From Gloeocapsa sp. PCC 7428 (GTDB taxonomy: Bacteria; Cyanobacteriota; Cyanobacteriia; Cyanobacteriales; Chroococcidiopsidaceae): a stretch of 64,000 nt of DNA. Below the pieces are notes generated by a model. It saw nothing but the letters and a program-made list of their open reading frames with translations, ran no database searches and was not told where the DNA came from. Shown one piece after another: positions 35,601 through 43,886 of the stretch (the first letter of the stretch is position 1; the number at the start of each line of letters is the position of its first letter). The stretch lies in contig NC_019745.1 in the NCBI RefSeq assembly GCF_000317555.1, positions 3,100,001 through 3,164,000 on the forward strand, written 5' to 3'. Both the position numbers and the translations under genes were made by a program.

Positions 35601-36253
35601 GGCTCTAAAATTGTCAAAGCTGCGCTAATATCCGAGCCTACCAGCATCGTGCCAGTTGTCTCCATTGTCACCGATACCATCAGGGGACGTCGTTCTCCCT
35701 TGCGGCGAAACACTGATTCAACTGCGTTTAATGCTGCTTTGATTTGCAGCACATCCTGACACGTTTCAATGATAAATAAATCAACTCCGCCGTCATATAA
35801 TCCTTCGGCTTGTTCGGCAAAAGCGGCTTGCAATGTGTCAAAGTCGATGTGTCCTAGCGTTGGTAATTTGGTTGTTGGTCCCATCGAACCAGCAACAAAG
35901 CGGGGTTTTTCTGGCGTCGAAAATTCTGCTGCAACTTGTTTTGCGAGTTCTGCGGCTTTTTTGTTTAAGTAGTAAGCTTGATCGGCTAAGTCGTACTCCG
36001 CGAGGACAATTGACGCAGCACCAAACGTATCTGTCTCAATGACATCCGCACCTGCTGCCAAAAAGTCACGGTGTACCTTGGTGACGGCTTCGGGTTTGGT
36101 GTGGACTAAATATTCGTTACACCCTTCGTACTGCGCTCCTCCAAAGTCGGCTGCGGTAAGATTTTGAGTTTGCAAGTTTGTTCCCATCGCGCCATCGAAG
36201 ACGATGACAGGGCGTTCTGGACTGTGAAGGCGAGTCAGAAAAGGGCTGTTCAT
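32633..36253 (-). CDS. metH: Cobalamin-dependent methionine synthase
   Basis: 1206 residues, near the usual 1180-1230. Domains in order: homocysteine-binding barrel (1-325, zinc site Cys in GLNCATG and GGCCGT), pterin-binding barrel (about 340-610), cobalamin cap (about 640-720), cobalamin-binding Rossmann domain with the axial His in DVHDIGKN near 737, and AdoMet reactivation domain (about 930-1206, YSFGYPACP). It methylates homocysteine from methyl-tetrahydrofolate. Two extra segments are repeat-derived: about 885-905 between the B12 and AdoMet domains (heptamers and a hairpin), and about 1022-1040 within the AdoMet domain (palindromic element). Both remain in frame. No cobalamin riboswitch was recognised upstream. 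Confidence 0.97.
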   Translation of the reverse strand: MNSPFLTRLHSPERPVIVFDGAMGTNLQTQNLTAADFGGAQYEGCNEYLVHTKPEAVTKVHRDFLAAGADVIETDTFGAASIVLAEYDLADQAYYLNKKAAELAKQVAAEFSTPEKPRFVAGSMGPTTKLPTLGHIDFDTLQAAFAEQAEGLYDGGVDLFIIETCQDVLQIKAALNAVESVFRRKGERRPLMVSVTMETTGTMLVGSDISAALTILEPYPIDILGLNCATGPDRMAEHVKYLSQHSPFVVSCIPNAGLPENVGGQAHYRLTPMELRMALMHFVEDLGVQVIGGCCGTRPDHIQQLAEIAATLKPKERYPRYEPAAASIYSAQPYDQDNSFLIVGERLNASGSKKCRELLNAEDWDGLVSMAKAQVREGAHVLDVNVDYVGRDGVRDMHELVSRLVTNVTIPLMLDSTEWEKMEAGLKVAGGKCLLNSTNYEDGEPRFFKVLELAKQYGAGVVVGTIDEDGMARTADKKFEIAQRAYNQAVEYGIPPEEIFFDTLALPISTGIEEDRANGKATIESIRRIREELPGCHVILGVSNVSFGLNPAARVVLNSMFLHEAMTAGMDAAIVSASKILPLAKIAPEHQEVCRKLIYDERQFDGDICVYDPLAELTTVFEGATTKRDRTIDESIPIEERLKRHIIDGERIGLEEQLQKALEKYAPLDIINNFLLDGMKVVGELFGSGQMQLPFVLQSAETMKAAVAYLEPFMEKQESGNNSKGTVVIATVKGDVHDIGKNLVDIILSNNGYKVVNLGIKQPVENIIDAYEQHKADCIAMSGLLVKSTAFMKENLEVFNQRGITAPVILGGAALTPKFVYEDCQKTYKGQVVYGKDAFSDLHFMDKLMPAKSQGHWDDLQGFLNGLAENNQVSQNGHQEPPKENPSPLTPLSEKGKALHPSPLVVDTRRSDAVAVDIERPTPPFWGTKILQLEDIAWDELFWYLDLQALIAGQWQFRKPKEQSKEEYQAFLAEKVYPILEHWKQRIVAEKLLHPQVSYGYFPCQAVGNSLIVYEPNHEGAKEDTCVRRFPPLSKVSVDTKEIARFEFPRQRSLRRLCIADFFAPQESGVIDVFPMQAVTMGDIATEFAQELFRANQYTDYLYFHGLAVQMAEALAEWVHARIRHELGFGAEEPDNIRDVLAQRYRGSRYSFGYPACPNIQDQYKLLELLESDRINLYMDESEQLYPEQSTTAIIAYHPVAKYFSA
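33126..33211 (-). repeat. Dispersed palindromic element, copy B (inside metH)
   Basis: Outer stem GGACACTT (33143-33150) with AAGTGTCC (33178-33185), inner stem CGGAGG-AAA-CCTCCG, flanked by 'tttcctttgtgtcc' and 'cttcgcgccttcgtggttcg'. It is translated in frame as an insertion between a YEP strand and ARFEFPRQR in the AdoMet domain of MetH. Confidence 0.85.
33544..33595. repeat. Heptamers and hairpin inside metH
   Basis: GGGGTGA, GGGGTGT (33544-33557), hairpin AGGGC-ttt-GCCCT (33558-33570), then GGGGTGA, GGGGTGA (33582-33595). It encodes a Pro/Ser/Leu-rich linker between the cobalamin and AdoMet domains and keeps the frame. Confidence 0.8.
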
Positions 36254-36411
36254 ATATAAATATCGCTAGCAAATGGGACGAACTGTCTGATTGCTGAGAA
36301 TTAAGTTAAGAATATTCAACTTCTATATATTTTGCAAAATTTCTGCGCGTTAGGGGGCGATCGCACCGAAATAATTACCTTTTATTACCTAATGTCCTAC
36401 AAAAACCCATC

Positions 36412-37185
36412 ATGCCTATCTACGATGCGATCGGTCAATTCTATACTCGCTCTCGCCTTCCAGATGTGCGGCTAGTCGATTCTGTCGTACAGTTACTCGC
36501 ATTGCCTCCAAAAAGTGTTATTGCTGATATTGGTGCGGGAACAGGCGGCTATAGTAGGATGCTTGCTGAACGCGGATTTCACCTTTATGCCGTTGAACCT
36601 TCTGCCGTGATGCGATCGCACGCGACACCACATCCGCGAGTACAATGGCTAAGCGATTACGCTGAGGCAATTTCTTTACCTGATCGTGCAGTAGATGCTG
36701 TCATTTGTCTTCTTGCAATTCACCATTTCTCTGATCTCAAAAAAGCTTTCTCCGAGATGAACCGAATTGCTAAAAAGATTGTGATTTTTACTTTTGACGC
36801 GATCGCCGCCGAAAGTTTTTGGTTGTATGATTATTTCCCTTTTATTCGAGAGTATGACAAACAAGTCTTTTCATCTTTAAAAGACGTTGTCTCTCTCCTT
36901 AAACAAATGACTCAAGGTAGCGTTGATGTTTATTCTTGTATGCTGCCACCTGATTTGTCAGATATGTTCTTAGCCGCAGGTTGGAAACGACCTGAAATCT
37001 ATTTAAATCCTCAAGTTAGAGCCAGTATGTCAGCTTTTGCTCTCACTAATTCTGATGCAGTTCAAACCGGAATAAATCTTCTTCAAGCCGATTTAAATAA
37101 TGGTCAATGGAGTGCAAAATACGGGCGATTTAAGCAACTCAATCAGTTGGATGTGGGCTATAGATTCTTATGCGCGAAGAAATAA
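36412..37185 (+). CDS. SAM-dependent methyltransferase, class I
   Basis: 257 residues. The SAM-binding motif I is ADIGAGTGGYSRMLAERG at about 39-56; motif II VEPSAVM; then AVICLLAIHHFSDLKKAFSEMNRI. The Methyltransf_11 type acts on small molecules. The substrate cannot be told. It is divergent from metH, but that alone does not link it to methionine metabolism. HIP1-type GCGATCGC occurs just upstream. Confidence 0.85.
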   Translation: MPIYDAIGQFYTRSRLPDVRLVDSVVQLLALPPKSVIADIGAGTGGYSRMLAERGFHLYAVEPSAVMRSHATPHPRVQWLSDYAEAISLPDRAVDAVICLLAIHHFSDLKKAFSEMNRIAKKIVIFTFDAIAAESFWLYDYFPFIREYDKQVFSSLKDVVSLLKQMTQGSVDVYSCMLPPDLSDMFLAAGWKRPEIYLNPQVRASMSAFALTNSDAVQTGINLLQADLNNGQWSAKYGRFKQLNQLDVGYRFLCAKK

Positions 37186-37205
37186 ACTTTCTATATGAAT
37201 TATAG

Positions 37206-37370
37206 ATGCCCTTCGACTCCCTTCGGGGCTACTCAAACCAAGTGTGCCTCCGCACACTATAAATAATAGATTTGAGGGGGTAAGGTATGCCCCGTAGTCC
37301 ACAAAAGTGGACTTTCTTTTATTTAGTAGCGAATTACTTCGCAATTGTTGTCAGGCAGGAGGTCTAATGA
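37206..37370 (+). repeat. Multi-hairpin dispersed element, copy 2
   Basis: Hairpins AGTGTG-cctc-CGCACACT (37241-37258), AGTCCAC-aaaa-GTGGACT (37296-37313) and GCGAA-ttac-TTCGC (37329-37342), preceded by a 'gactcccttcggggctac' stretch. It ends GCAGGAGGTCTAATGA, which looks like a ribosome binding site and start codon; here the ATG is followed at once by AAT TAA. Confidence 0.75.
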
Positions 37371-37468
37371 ATTAAAAGTTAATTTTATAACAACAAAGGA
37401 GTAGGAACGTTCTTTTCTTTCCTACTCTCTGTTACTCTGCCTTAGTAATAACCTAAACGTTATACGTA

Positions 37469-37633
37469 TTAGCTGCATCCGCAACCACTGTGACCACAAC
37501 CTGAACCACTTGTATGACCATTAGCACAGGCTTCGCTGCAATAAGGCTTACCGTCTTTTTGAATTGCGTCTTCTAGCGAAACAATACACAAACAATTTTC
37601 ACACGCACACTTCATTTGAGTTACAGTTGTCAT
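37469..37633 (-). CDS. smtA: Metallothionein, SmtA/BmtA type
   Basis: 54 residues, read directly from the sequence: ATG at 37633 to TAA at 37469. Nine cysteines in the bacterial metallothionein arrangement: MTTVTQMKCACENCLC, then YCSEACANGH, and GCGHSGCGCS at the end with the zinc-binding His. AGGA stands about 9 bases upstream. It binds zinc and cadmium in clusters in the cytoplasm. The upstream operator at 37667 suggests zinc-responsive control by an SmtB repressor whose gene is not in this window. Confidence 0.93.
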   Translation of the reverse strand: MTTVTQMKCACENCLCIVSLEDAIQKDGKPYCSEACANGHTSGSGCGHSGCGCS

Positions 37634-37662
37634 TTTTTTGTCCTAGCTCTGAATATTAATAT

Positions 37663-37687
37663 AACATATGAACAAGTATTCAGATAT
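37663..37687. promoter_or_regulatory. SmtB/ArsR-type operator of the metallothionein gene
   Basis: ATATGAACAAGTATTCAGATAT, centred about 42 bases upstream of the metallothionein ATG, is an inverted repeat of the form TGAA-N6-TTCA and is close to the known SmtB site TGAACA..TATTCA of smtA genes. SmtB releases it on zinc binding. A minus-strand promoter (TTGTTC, then TATATT/TAATAT) overlaps it. Confidence 0.75.
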
Positions 37688-37735
37688 ATTTCAAAAAAAT
37701 TTACACTGAGGATTTGTGGTGAATTGGCGATCGCC

Positions 37736-38227
37736 CTAACGGTAGTTAGTAAACTGTAGAGCTACTGGAAAATCTTCTTGCTTCAAACGTTGCATAACAG
37801 CTTGCAAATCATCTTTTGTTTTACTAGAAACTCGCACTGCGTCGCCTTGAATCGAGGCTTGTACCTTCTTAAATTCGTCGCGAATCAATTTTGAGATTTG
37901 CTTGCCAATTTCCTGGCTAATGCCTTTTTTGAGCTTAATTTCTTGGCGGACGCGGTTTCCACTTGCGGATTCAACTTTACCAAAATCAAAGATTTTCATC
38001 GACAACTGGCGCTTTGCAGCTTTCTCGCGTAAGACAGTGTGTACGGACTCTAGAGTAAACTCGCTATCAGTGTTGATTGTGATGACTTCATCACCGAGTT
38101 CTACAGTAGTTTGCGTATCTTTCAAGTCATAGCGACTTTTGATGTCGCGCACAGCTTGATCGACCGCATTAACTAACTCTTGGCGGTCAAAATCACTAAC
38201 GATATCAAAAGAGTATGTAGCAGCCAT
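37736..38227 (-). CDS. YajQ family nucleotide-binding protein
   Basis: 163 residues, standard YajQ length. The start [25 protein letters not shown], then [60 protein letters not shown] and [11 protein letters not shown] are diagnostic. In other bacteria YajQ binds cyclic di-GMP or RNA. It follows the MAPEG gene by 6 bases on the same strand, suggesting cotranscription. Confidence 0.95.
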   Translation of the reverse strand: MAATYSFDIVSDFDRQELVNAVDQAVRDIKSRYDLKDTQTTVELGDEVITINTDSEFTLESVHTVLREKAAKRQLSMKIFDFGKVESASGNRVRQEIKLKKGISQEIGKQISKLIRDEFKKVQASIQGDAVRVSSKTKDDLQAVMQRLKQEDFPVALQFTNYR

Positions 38228-38233
38228 TAGTCA

Positions 38234-38650
38234 CTAGTTATTTTGCAGAAGACTTAGAACAAATAGGGTACCAGAACAGAGAGAGCCAACAGCGAACATG
38301 AGCGATCGCGCGATGGGAATATTGGTGACATAAAAAACTGAATAGAGGAAGCGGGCGATAACAAAGGCGATCGCAGCACTAACGGCTAAGTTAGAATTTA
38401 CGCCCGTGACGTACGCCATCAAAGCGGCAGCGGCAAAAATCATGAAAGCTTCAAAAGAATTTTGATGCGCCCATGTTGCCCTTTGCGCATAAGGTGGCAA
38501 TTTATCAAACATAGCGCGAGGCGCGGCGATATCGTAGCCAACTTGTACTCGTGCATAGCCGACAAGTAAAAAGGGCAGATAAATTAAAATAACCGCCGCA
38601 ACGATGCAATACAAAAAAACTGTAGAAGCTGGTAGTTGTGATAAATTCAT
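38234..38650 (-). CDS. MAPEG family membrane protein
   Basis: 138 residues with four membrane helices, first at about 11-30. The MAPEG signature region is YAQRATWAHQNSFEAFMIFAAAALMA followed by a conserved arginine segment ARFLYSVFYVTNIPIARSLMF. MAPEG members include membrane glutathione transferases; the activity here is unknown. It is the upstream partner of yajQ. Confidence 0.88.
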   Translation of the reverse strand: MNLSQLPASTVFLYCIVAAVILIYLPFLLVGYARVQVGYDIAAPRAMFDKLPPYAQRATWAHQNSFEAFMIFAAAALMAYVTGVNSNLAVSAAIAFVIARFLYSVFYVTNIPIARSLMFAVGSLCSGTLFVLSLLQNN

Positions 38651-38686
38651 GTTTTATCAGTTGAAAAGAGCGAATCACTAACAGCC

Positions 38687-39214
38687 TTAGTCTAAATAGA
38701 ATAGCGTCACTACCTTACGCTGATCCTCTGCCTCTTGGCAAGTTTGTAGCAAAGTCCGGCTATCGTGAAACGCGAAGCAAATCAACTGCTGACAGCGCGA
38801 GATGATTTCTTGGTTACAGATCGCACTTGCTTCTGCCAGAGACAAATTATCATTGCTAGGATTTTCGACTAAGTGCATGACCTGCTCAAGCTGCTGTCGC
38901 GACTCTAGCGGTTGGCGTTCTAGGCTTTGAGGCAAAATGACTGTTAATAAATTTGCATCAGCCCGCATCGCGCCTCGGATCGCCGCCGAGTTTGTTCCGG
39001 TTGCGCCAGAGGTAATCAGCCGATTGCCAGATAAAACGAGGGCGTAACTCATCATTTCGATCAGATGCTGATGAGTAAGAGGAACATGACGAGAACCTAA
39101 TAGAGCGATTCGCTTAGCACCTGTTTGCTGAATCGTTGCTAGTTCTTGCGCTAACGTGTCAACGTTGTTGACGAGATCTATAGACTGACTCAAAGACGGA
39201 ATCAGATTAAACAA
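38687..39214 (-). CDS. SLOG/DprA-like Rossmann protein
   Basis: 175 residues. The core reads KRIALLGSRHVPLTHQHLIEMMSYALVLSGNRLITSGATGTNSAAIRGAMRADANLLTVILP, the nucleotide-binding pattern of the SLOG superfamily that includes DprA, LOG phosphoribohydrolases and TIR-like effectors. The LOG PGGxGTxxE motif is not present, so cytokinin-activation activity is unlikely. DprA-like length is short and there is no winged helix. The function is unassigned. Confidence 0.7.
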   Translation of the reverse strand: MFNLIPSLSQSIDLVNNVDTLAQELATIQQTGAKRIALLGSRHVPLTHQHLIEMMSYALVLSGNRLITSGATGTNSAAIRGAMRADANLLTVILPQSLERQPLESRQQLEQVMHLVENPSNDNLSLAEASAICNQEIISRCQQLICFAFHDSRTLLQTCQEAEDQRKVVTLFYLD

Positions 39215-39256
39215 CCTTGCTATTTTAGCAGACAGCGCGATCGCAGTTATTTACGA

Positions 39257-39790
39257 TTAACGAAGTAATTCCATTGCGCGATCGCACCAAGCTACCCAAT
39301 CTGATTCATAGCTAATACCTTTGAGTAGCGTTAGATAACGAAACTTCGCAGGCAAAGACAGCGATTGTAGATTTTGAAAGTACCGCTGTTCTAAAGCCTT
39401 GTACGTCGATAGCTTCTCTAAGTGCGCTTGGCGGTGCTGCTGTAATTCGTGCAAAATAATTTCAGGGGAAGTCGCGACATAACCCGCAAAGATTTTAACA
39501 AGCAAATCTTCTTTAATTGCTGCTGGCTCGCAAGGTTGCGCGATCCACGCTTGTAATTCCTGTTTCCCCGTTTCGGTAATGTGATACAGCTTTTTATCAG
39601 GACGTCCTTCTTGCAGAATGATTTCACACGTTAGCCAGCCTATTGCTTCAAGCTTGGACAACTCTCGATAAATTTGTTGATGACTTGCTGCCCAAAAGAA
39701 CCCCACAGAACCATCAAATTGCTTTGCTAAGTCGTAACCACTATTCGGGCGATCGACGAGAACCGCCAAAATTGCGTGTGCTAAAGCCAT
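39257..39790 (-). CDS. PadR family transcription regulator
   Basis: 177 residues. The N-terminal winged helix has HAILAVLVDRPNSGYDLAKQFDGSVGFFWAASHQQIYRELSKLEAIGWL, the PadR signature, then the wing GRPDKKLYHITETGKQEL. The C-terminal half is the helical Vir_act_alpha_C dimerisation region. It is divergent from a DUF4188 gene; a palindrome between the two and inside a promoter suggests that it represses that gene and itself. Confidence 0.95.
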   Translation of the reverse strand: MALAHAILAVLVDRPNSGYDLAKQFDGSVGFFWAASHQQIYRELSKLEAIGWLTCEIILQEGRPDKKLYHITETGKQELQAWIAQPCEPAAIKEDLLVKIFAGYVATSPEIILHELQQHRQAHLEKLSTYKALEQRYFQNLQSLSLPAKFRYLTLLKGISYESDWVAWCDRAMELLR

Positions 39791-39803
39791 ATAAATTATT
39801 TCC

Positions 39804-39870
39804 TTGACGTATGCAAATTATTGCATATAATTTAAATATGCAACTAAACACATATTAGATTAATTGCATA
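39804..39870 (+). promoter_or_regulatory. Promoter with embedded PadR-type operator
   Basis: TTGACG (39804-39809) and TATAAT (39826-39831) with a 16-base spacer point toward the DUF4188 gene. A perfect palindrome TATGCAA-atta-TTGCATA (39810-39827) fills the spacer, and a second pair of half-sites, TATGCAA (39837-39843) and TTGCATA (39864-39870), lies downstream. This geometry fits repression by steric block. Confidence 0.8.
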
Positions 39871-39907
39871 AAAGAAACCTCAAGTTGAGCGCAAGGAGAG
39901 AATATTC

Positions 39908-40396
39908 ATGGCTCAAATCATGCCAGGGCGCTACACAGCGCAAGTTGACGAACCCTTCGTTGTGTTTCTCATTGGGATGCGCATCAATCAGTTTCTCGCT
40001 TTCTCCAAATGGCTTCCGACAGCACAAGCGATGGCACCGATGCTGCGTACGCTTTATCAACATCCAGAAAAAGGGTTTTTAGGCGGAGAAAACTTTATCT
40101 ATTGGCGGGGTGCGGGACTTATTCAATACTGGCGATCGTTTGAAGATTTAGAGCGCTTTGCGAGAAATCCTGCTGATCCTCATCTAGCAGCATGGCAACG
40201 CTTTCATCGCGCTGTAGGTAACGATGGCAGTGTGGGGATTTGGCACGAAACTTACTTGATTGAACCTGGCAACTATGAAGCTATCTATGGCAATATGCCA
40301 GTCTTCGGCTTAGCTGCTGCGACTCAGCACGTTCCAGCGAAAGGGCGTCGAGAAACGGCACGACAACAGCTAAAACCAGAAACACCTTATGCATAA
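39908..40396 (+). CDS. DUF4188 family protein
   Basis: 162 residues. The sequence PGRYTAQVDEPFVVFLIGMRINQFLAFSKWLPTAQAMAPMLRTL, then GGENFIYWRGAGLIQYWRSFEDLERFARNPADPHLAAW and VGIWHETYLI, is the DUF4188 pattern, a ferredoxin-like alpha/beta-barrel relative sometimes annotated as monooxygenase. Function is unknown. AAGGAG precedes the ATG by 10 bases. Under the control of the adjacent PadR regulator, it may answer an aromatic or toxic compound. Confidence 0.88.
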   Translation: MAQIMPGRYTAQVDEPFVVFLIGMRINQFLAFSKWLPTAQAMAPMLRTLYQHPEKGFLGGENFIYWRGAGLIQYWRSFEDLERFARNPADPHLAAWQRFHRAVGNDGSVGIWHETYLIEPGNYEAIYGNMPVFGLAAATQHVPAKGRRETARQQLKPETPYA

Positions 40397-40401
40397 CACC
40401 T

Positions 40402-41490
40402 TTAAGGCAACGCCACTGCGGGCTTTAACTCAAGCTGTGACAACAAACGGTCAATATCAAAATGCTTTTGCATCAACTCGCGGATGCATTGCACTTTAAT
40501 CGGTTCATGCAAGCGGACTTGTCCAAAAGTGCGATCGATGATTTCTACTGTAGAGAGCGTATCGAGATCGACCGATAGAATGGGAATTTCGAGTTCCTCA
40601 GCTTTGGCGAGGATAAACGGTGGTGGTGGTAGTTGTCCAGTGAGGATGAGACATTGCGTTGAACTTTCTAAAGCAGCCAGTTGAATTTCGACGCGATCGC
40701 CGCCTGTCACCACTGCCATATTCTGCCGTCGGCGGAAATATTTCAGCGCCGCATTCACATTCATCGCACCAATTGCCAAACTTTCTACCATTAAACCTAG
40801 GCGATCGGGACGACACAGTACTTCTGCACCTAATTGTTCAACAAGTTCAGCAACGCTGACGCTGCGCAGTAAGTTATTTTTTGGCAGTGTTCCTAATACA
40901 GGAATACCTTGCTTTTCTAAAAACGCGCGGACATCGGTATCAACAGTCTGCATTTGTTCTGGGGCGATATCGTTGATCAAGACACCGATTAAGCGATCGC
41001 CTAAACGCTGCTTCGCTGCTAAAAGTGCTTCTACTAAGAAAACTGATTTGTAGCGTGTTACGAGCAGGACTTTAGCATCAACGATCTTTGCGACATCGAG
41101 TAAGCTTAACCCAAATAAGCTGCCTTCTTCTAAATTCCCTGGACCTTCGAGTAATACCAAATCTCCCTTTGACTGCTGATATTGTACTGCGGCTAAATGC
41201 TGATAATCCGTCGTATCCTTACCGCATAGGCGCTTTTGAATCGTTGCTTCATTTAAAGTTAGGAGCGATGGTAACAGTCGGTTTTCTGGTAACTGAAGGA
41301 TTTGGTTAACAAATTGAACATCTGCATCGATCGGCGATTCCTTCGAGTTATTCACCCAATTACCTAACGGTTTTCCATAGGCAAGATCGAGCTTTGTCTG
41401 CTTTAGCTGTTCAGATAATCCCAGCACTGTTGCCGACTTACCGCTGTAAGCCTCGATTGATCCAATCAGCAAGTACTTAGCATTCGGCAC
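40402..41490 (-). CDS. BioD-like/DRTGG domain protein (phosphotransacetylase-family-like)
   Basis: 362 residues from a GTG at 41490, for which GGGAG sits 7 bases upstream and after which YLLIGSIEAYSGKSATVLGL begins; an ATG at 41514 would add eight residues. The N-terminal P-loop domain (SIEAYSGKSA, LLEGPGNL, VTRYKS) resembles dethiobiotin synthetase and the N-terminus of Pta; the C-terminal half contains the DRTGG domain (VVTGGDRVEIQLAALESSTQCLILTG). The Pta catalytic domain is absent. Common in cyanobacteria, function not established. Confidence 0.85.
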   Translation of the reverse strand: MPNAKYLLIGSIEAYSGKSATVLGLSEQLKQTKLDLAYGKPLGNWVNNSKESPIDADVQFVNQILQLPENRLLPSLLTLNEATIQKRLCGKDTTDYQHLAAVQYQQSKGDLVLLEGPGNLEEGSLFGLSLLDVAKIVDAKVLLVTRYKSVFLVEALLAAKQRLGDRLIGVLINDIAPEQMQTVDTDVRAFLEKQGIPVLGTLPKNNLLRSVSVAELVEQLGAEVLCRPDRLGLMVESLAIGAMNVNAALKYFRRRQNMAVVTGGDRVEIQLAALESSTQCLILTGQLPPPPFILAKAEELEIPILSVDLDTLSTVEIIDRTFGQVRLHEPIKVQCIRELMQKHFDIDRLLSQLELKPAVALP

Positions 41491-41655
41491 GTCCCCACTC
41501 CCTAAACTCAACATTTCGCCGTATGCGGCTTGATTATTTATATATTCTAGGTGGAACCTGCTATTTGATAAGACTCATAAGCAGTTCTTGTAGTTTGAGG
41601 GCAGACGGGTAACAGATTGGAATTATAAGCTACAAAATGAGATGAGATTTTGAAT

Positions 41656-42030
41656 TTAATTGTCAAACCGAAGTAGTTTTCGGTAAAAACCCTTAGTAAA
41701 ATCGACAGTGTTCGTGCGTTTGAAATGTAAGATTGTATCGATCAAAAAGTCTACGAGTTCCGAGCTAGACATCATCACCTCATAGCTGAGATCTGCCTTA
41801 CCGTCGAACTGCATTCGGCAACGCGTTAAATCAGCAGGGAGTGTGGACACATTCCAAGTAGCCACAAAAGGAATACTATCACCACCTTCTATGTTGCGCT
41901 GTCCTTGGAGGACTCCTTGTTTGTAAAGGCTAATGGCTAGAGGTAGCGTATTGCGTTTATTGCCTTGAAAATAAGGTTGATAAACTCTGACTTCTTGTAG
42001 ACTAGCGGGTTGTAGTTGCTCAATCGACAT
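41656..42030 (-). CDS. Conserved hypothetical protein
   Basis: 124 residues. Predicted alpha/beta: VRVYQPYFQGNKRNTLPLAISLYKQGV, CRMQFDGKADLSYEVMMSSSELVDFLIDTIL and FTKGFYRKLLRF. No domain recognised; it reads like a conserved cyanobacterial protein of unknown function. No clear ribosome binding site and no operon partner. Confidence 0.75.
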   Translation of the reverse strand: MSIEQLQPASLQEVRVYQPYFQGNKRNTLPLAISLYKQGVLQGQRNIEGGDSIPFVATWNVSTLPADLTRCRMQFDGKADLSYEVMMSSSELVDFLIDTILHFKRTNTVDFTKGFYRKLLRFDN

Positions 42031-42482
42031 ATCGGCACTATTACTAAAAAATGTATGCGTCGCGAAAGCAAGGAGTAAACATCAAAAAATTAGCTCCTCT
42101 GCCCAGTATTCCCACATAGTGAGCGTTTTCTATAGCAGTTGCTGACTAATTACTAGCCACTGTTGATTTGCTCCAACGCTAACGTTACGCTGGCGGCTGG
42201 CTCCTCCTATTTCCTCGCGCCTGTCAATGTCGGATACAATAGGGCTGCACTTACTTTTATCGAAGCTTGGGAAATTACATCAAAAAACCTCGATTTTAAA
42301 CGATGGTTAGTACGATCGCAATTTCTGCTAACGACAATCTGTTGCTACCTTGTGCATGATGCGCCCAACTCGGATCGAGTTGGGTGAAATCATTCAAGAC
42401 TAAACGTTTGTCGACTGTGCTGAGATGTTACCTTGCTTCTTGGAAGTGTGTAAATAAATACTGGTGGTTGATCAAGTAAACT
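42031..42482. other. Intergenic region with a hairpin
   Basis: 452 bases between the divergent genes at 41656 and 42483. Holds a perfect hairpin CCCAACTCG-gat-CGAGTTGGG (42364-42384) about 100 bases before the glycosyltransferase. A TTG-started 74-codon frame ending in this hairpin is not convincing. Confidence 0.5.
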
Positions 42483-43886
42483 ATGCCAGCGAATTCCTGG
42501 GCTGAGAACGATTCTTATAGCGAACTTGATGCGCTAGGCTCGTTGTTATCTGAGTTATCAGAAGACGAGTCTGAGCTAGAGACGTTGCAAACAACATCTC
42601 TCAAGACTTGCGGCGAGGGTCGAAGACGCAAAGCGGCTGTTGTTTTCATCGTAGTTTGGAGTGGCACGATCGCCCTTCATTTAATTTCTGTTGGATTTTG
42701 GCTGGTACTCGGTTTAACAACTTTATGGGGAATTCATACCCTACGGTTAGTTTTAGCTCGTCCCCGTACCCAAAATGCGCAAGCCGATTATTTCCCTTCT
42801 GTTTCGCTGTTAGTTGCTGCCAAAAATGAAGAAGCAGTGATTGGCAATTTAGTCAAGACGCTTTGTAGCCTTGATTATCCGGTAGACCGCTACGAAGTTT
42901 GGGTCATTGACGATAATAGTACCGACCAAACGCCCGCACTTTTAGAAAAATTACAGCAAAATTACAATAAACTAAAAGTGTTGCGACGGGGTGCAGGAGC
43001 TAGTGGTGGTAAATCCGGCGCATTAAACCAAGTTTTACCCCTAGCAAAAGGGGAAATTTTGGCGGTATTTGACGCCGATGCGCAGGTAACGCCTGATTTA
43101 TTGCAGCGTGTATTGCCATTATTTCAAAAACGTACCGTCGGAGCCGTACAGGTACGCAAAGCGATCGCCAACTCGCACGAGAACTTTTGGACTCGCGGTC
43201 AGATGGCAGAAATGGCTGTCGATAGCTATGTTCAGCAGCAGCGCGTAGCCCTTGGCGGTATTGGTGAATTGCGCGGAAATGGTCAGTTTGTTCGCCGTCA
43301 CGCGCTGGAACGTTGTGGCGGTTGGAATGAAGAAACGATTACCGACGATCTCGATTTAACGTTGCGCTTACACCTAGATAATTGGGAAATTGAATTTGTC
43401 AGCTACCCATATGTCGAAGAAGAAGGCGTAACGAATGCGATCGCGCTATGGCATCAACGCAACCGCTGGGCTGAGGGTGGTTATCAGCGCTATTTAGATT
43501 ACTGGCGATTAATTATCAAAAGCCGCATCGGTGCTGGCAAAAAATTCGATTTACTGATGTTTATGCTAGTTCAGTATATCGTCCCGATCGCGCAAGTTCC
43601 TGATTTCCTGATGGCGATCGCCCGTAACCGATTACCTGTGCTGACGCCGCTTACGAGCTTCACCGTCACCATATTTATGATATGGATGTTCTTGGGGTTA
43701 AAGCGAATTCGCACGCTTGAAGATAAACTCACTTGGTCTGCATTGTTTGTTATCCTCTTACAAACGCTGCGCGGTACTTTGTATATGTGCCACTGGATGG
43801 TGGTCATGGCGAGTACGACGGCACGTATGTCCGTGCGACAAAAGCGGCTAAAATGGGTAAAAACTGTCCATCAAGGCAATAATTAA
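42483..43886 (+). CDS. Membrane glycosyltransferase, family 2
   Basis: 467 residues. An acidic 45-residue N-terminus leads to two membrane segments (about 49-85), a GT2 domain (about 98-330) and C-terminal membrane segments (about 350-440). Catalytic features of processive GT2 enzymes are present: VIDDNSTDQT, FDADAQVTPD, TDDLDLTLRL and the QRNRWAEGG product-binding motif (QxxRW). Such enzymes make beta-glycans or lipid-linked glycans at the cell membrane; substrate unknown. Its last 4 bases overlap the convergent dnaX stop. Confidence 0.93.
   Translation: MPANSWAENDSYSELDALGSLLSELSEDESELETLQTTSLKTCGEGRRRKAAVVFIVVWSGTIALHLISVGFWLVLGLTTLWGIHTLRLVLARPRTQNAQADYFPSVSLLVAAKNEEAVIGNLVKTLCSLDYPVDRYEVWVIDDNSTDQTPALLEKLQQNYNKLKVLRRGAGASGGKSGALNQVLPLAKGEILAVFDADAQVTPDLLQRVLPLFQKRTVGAVQVRKAIANSHENFWTRGQMAEMAVDSYVQQQRVALGGIGELRGNGQFVRRHALERCGGWNEETITDDLDLTLRLHLDNWEIEFVSYPYVEEEGVTNAIALWHQRNRWAEGGYQRYLDYWRLIIKSRIGAGKKFDLLMFMLVQYIVPIAQVPDFLMAIARNRLPVLTPLTSFTVTIFMIWMFLGLKRIRTLEDKLTWSALFVILLQTLRGTLYMCHWMVVMASTTARMSVRQKRLKWVKTVHQGNN

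Noticed and set aside
42163-42387. 74-codon plus-strand frame
   Set aside because: TTG start, no ribosome binding site, ends in a hairpin; looks like intergenic sequence.
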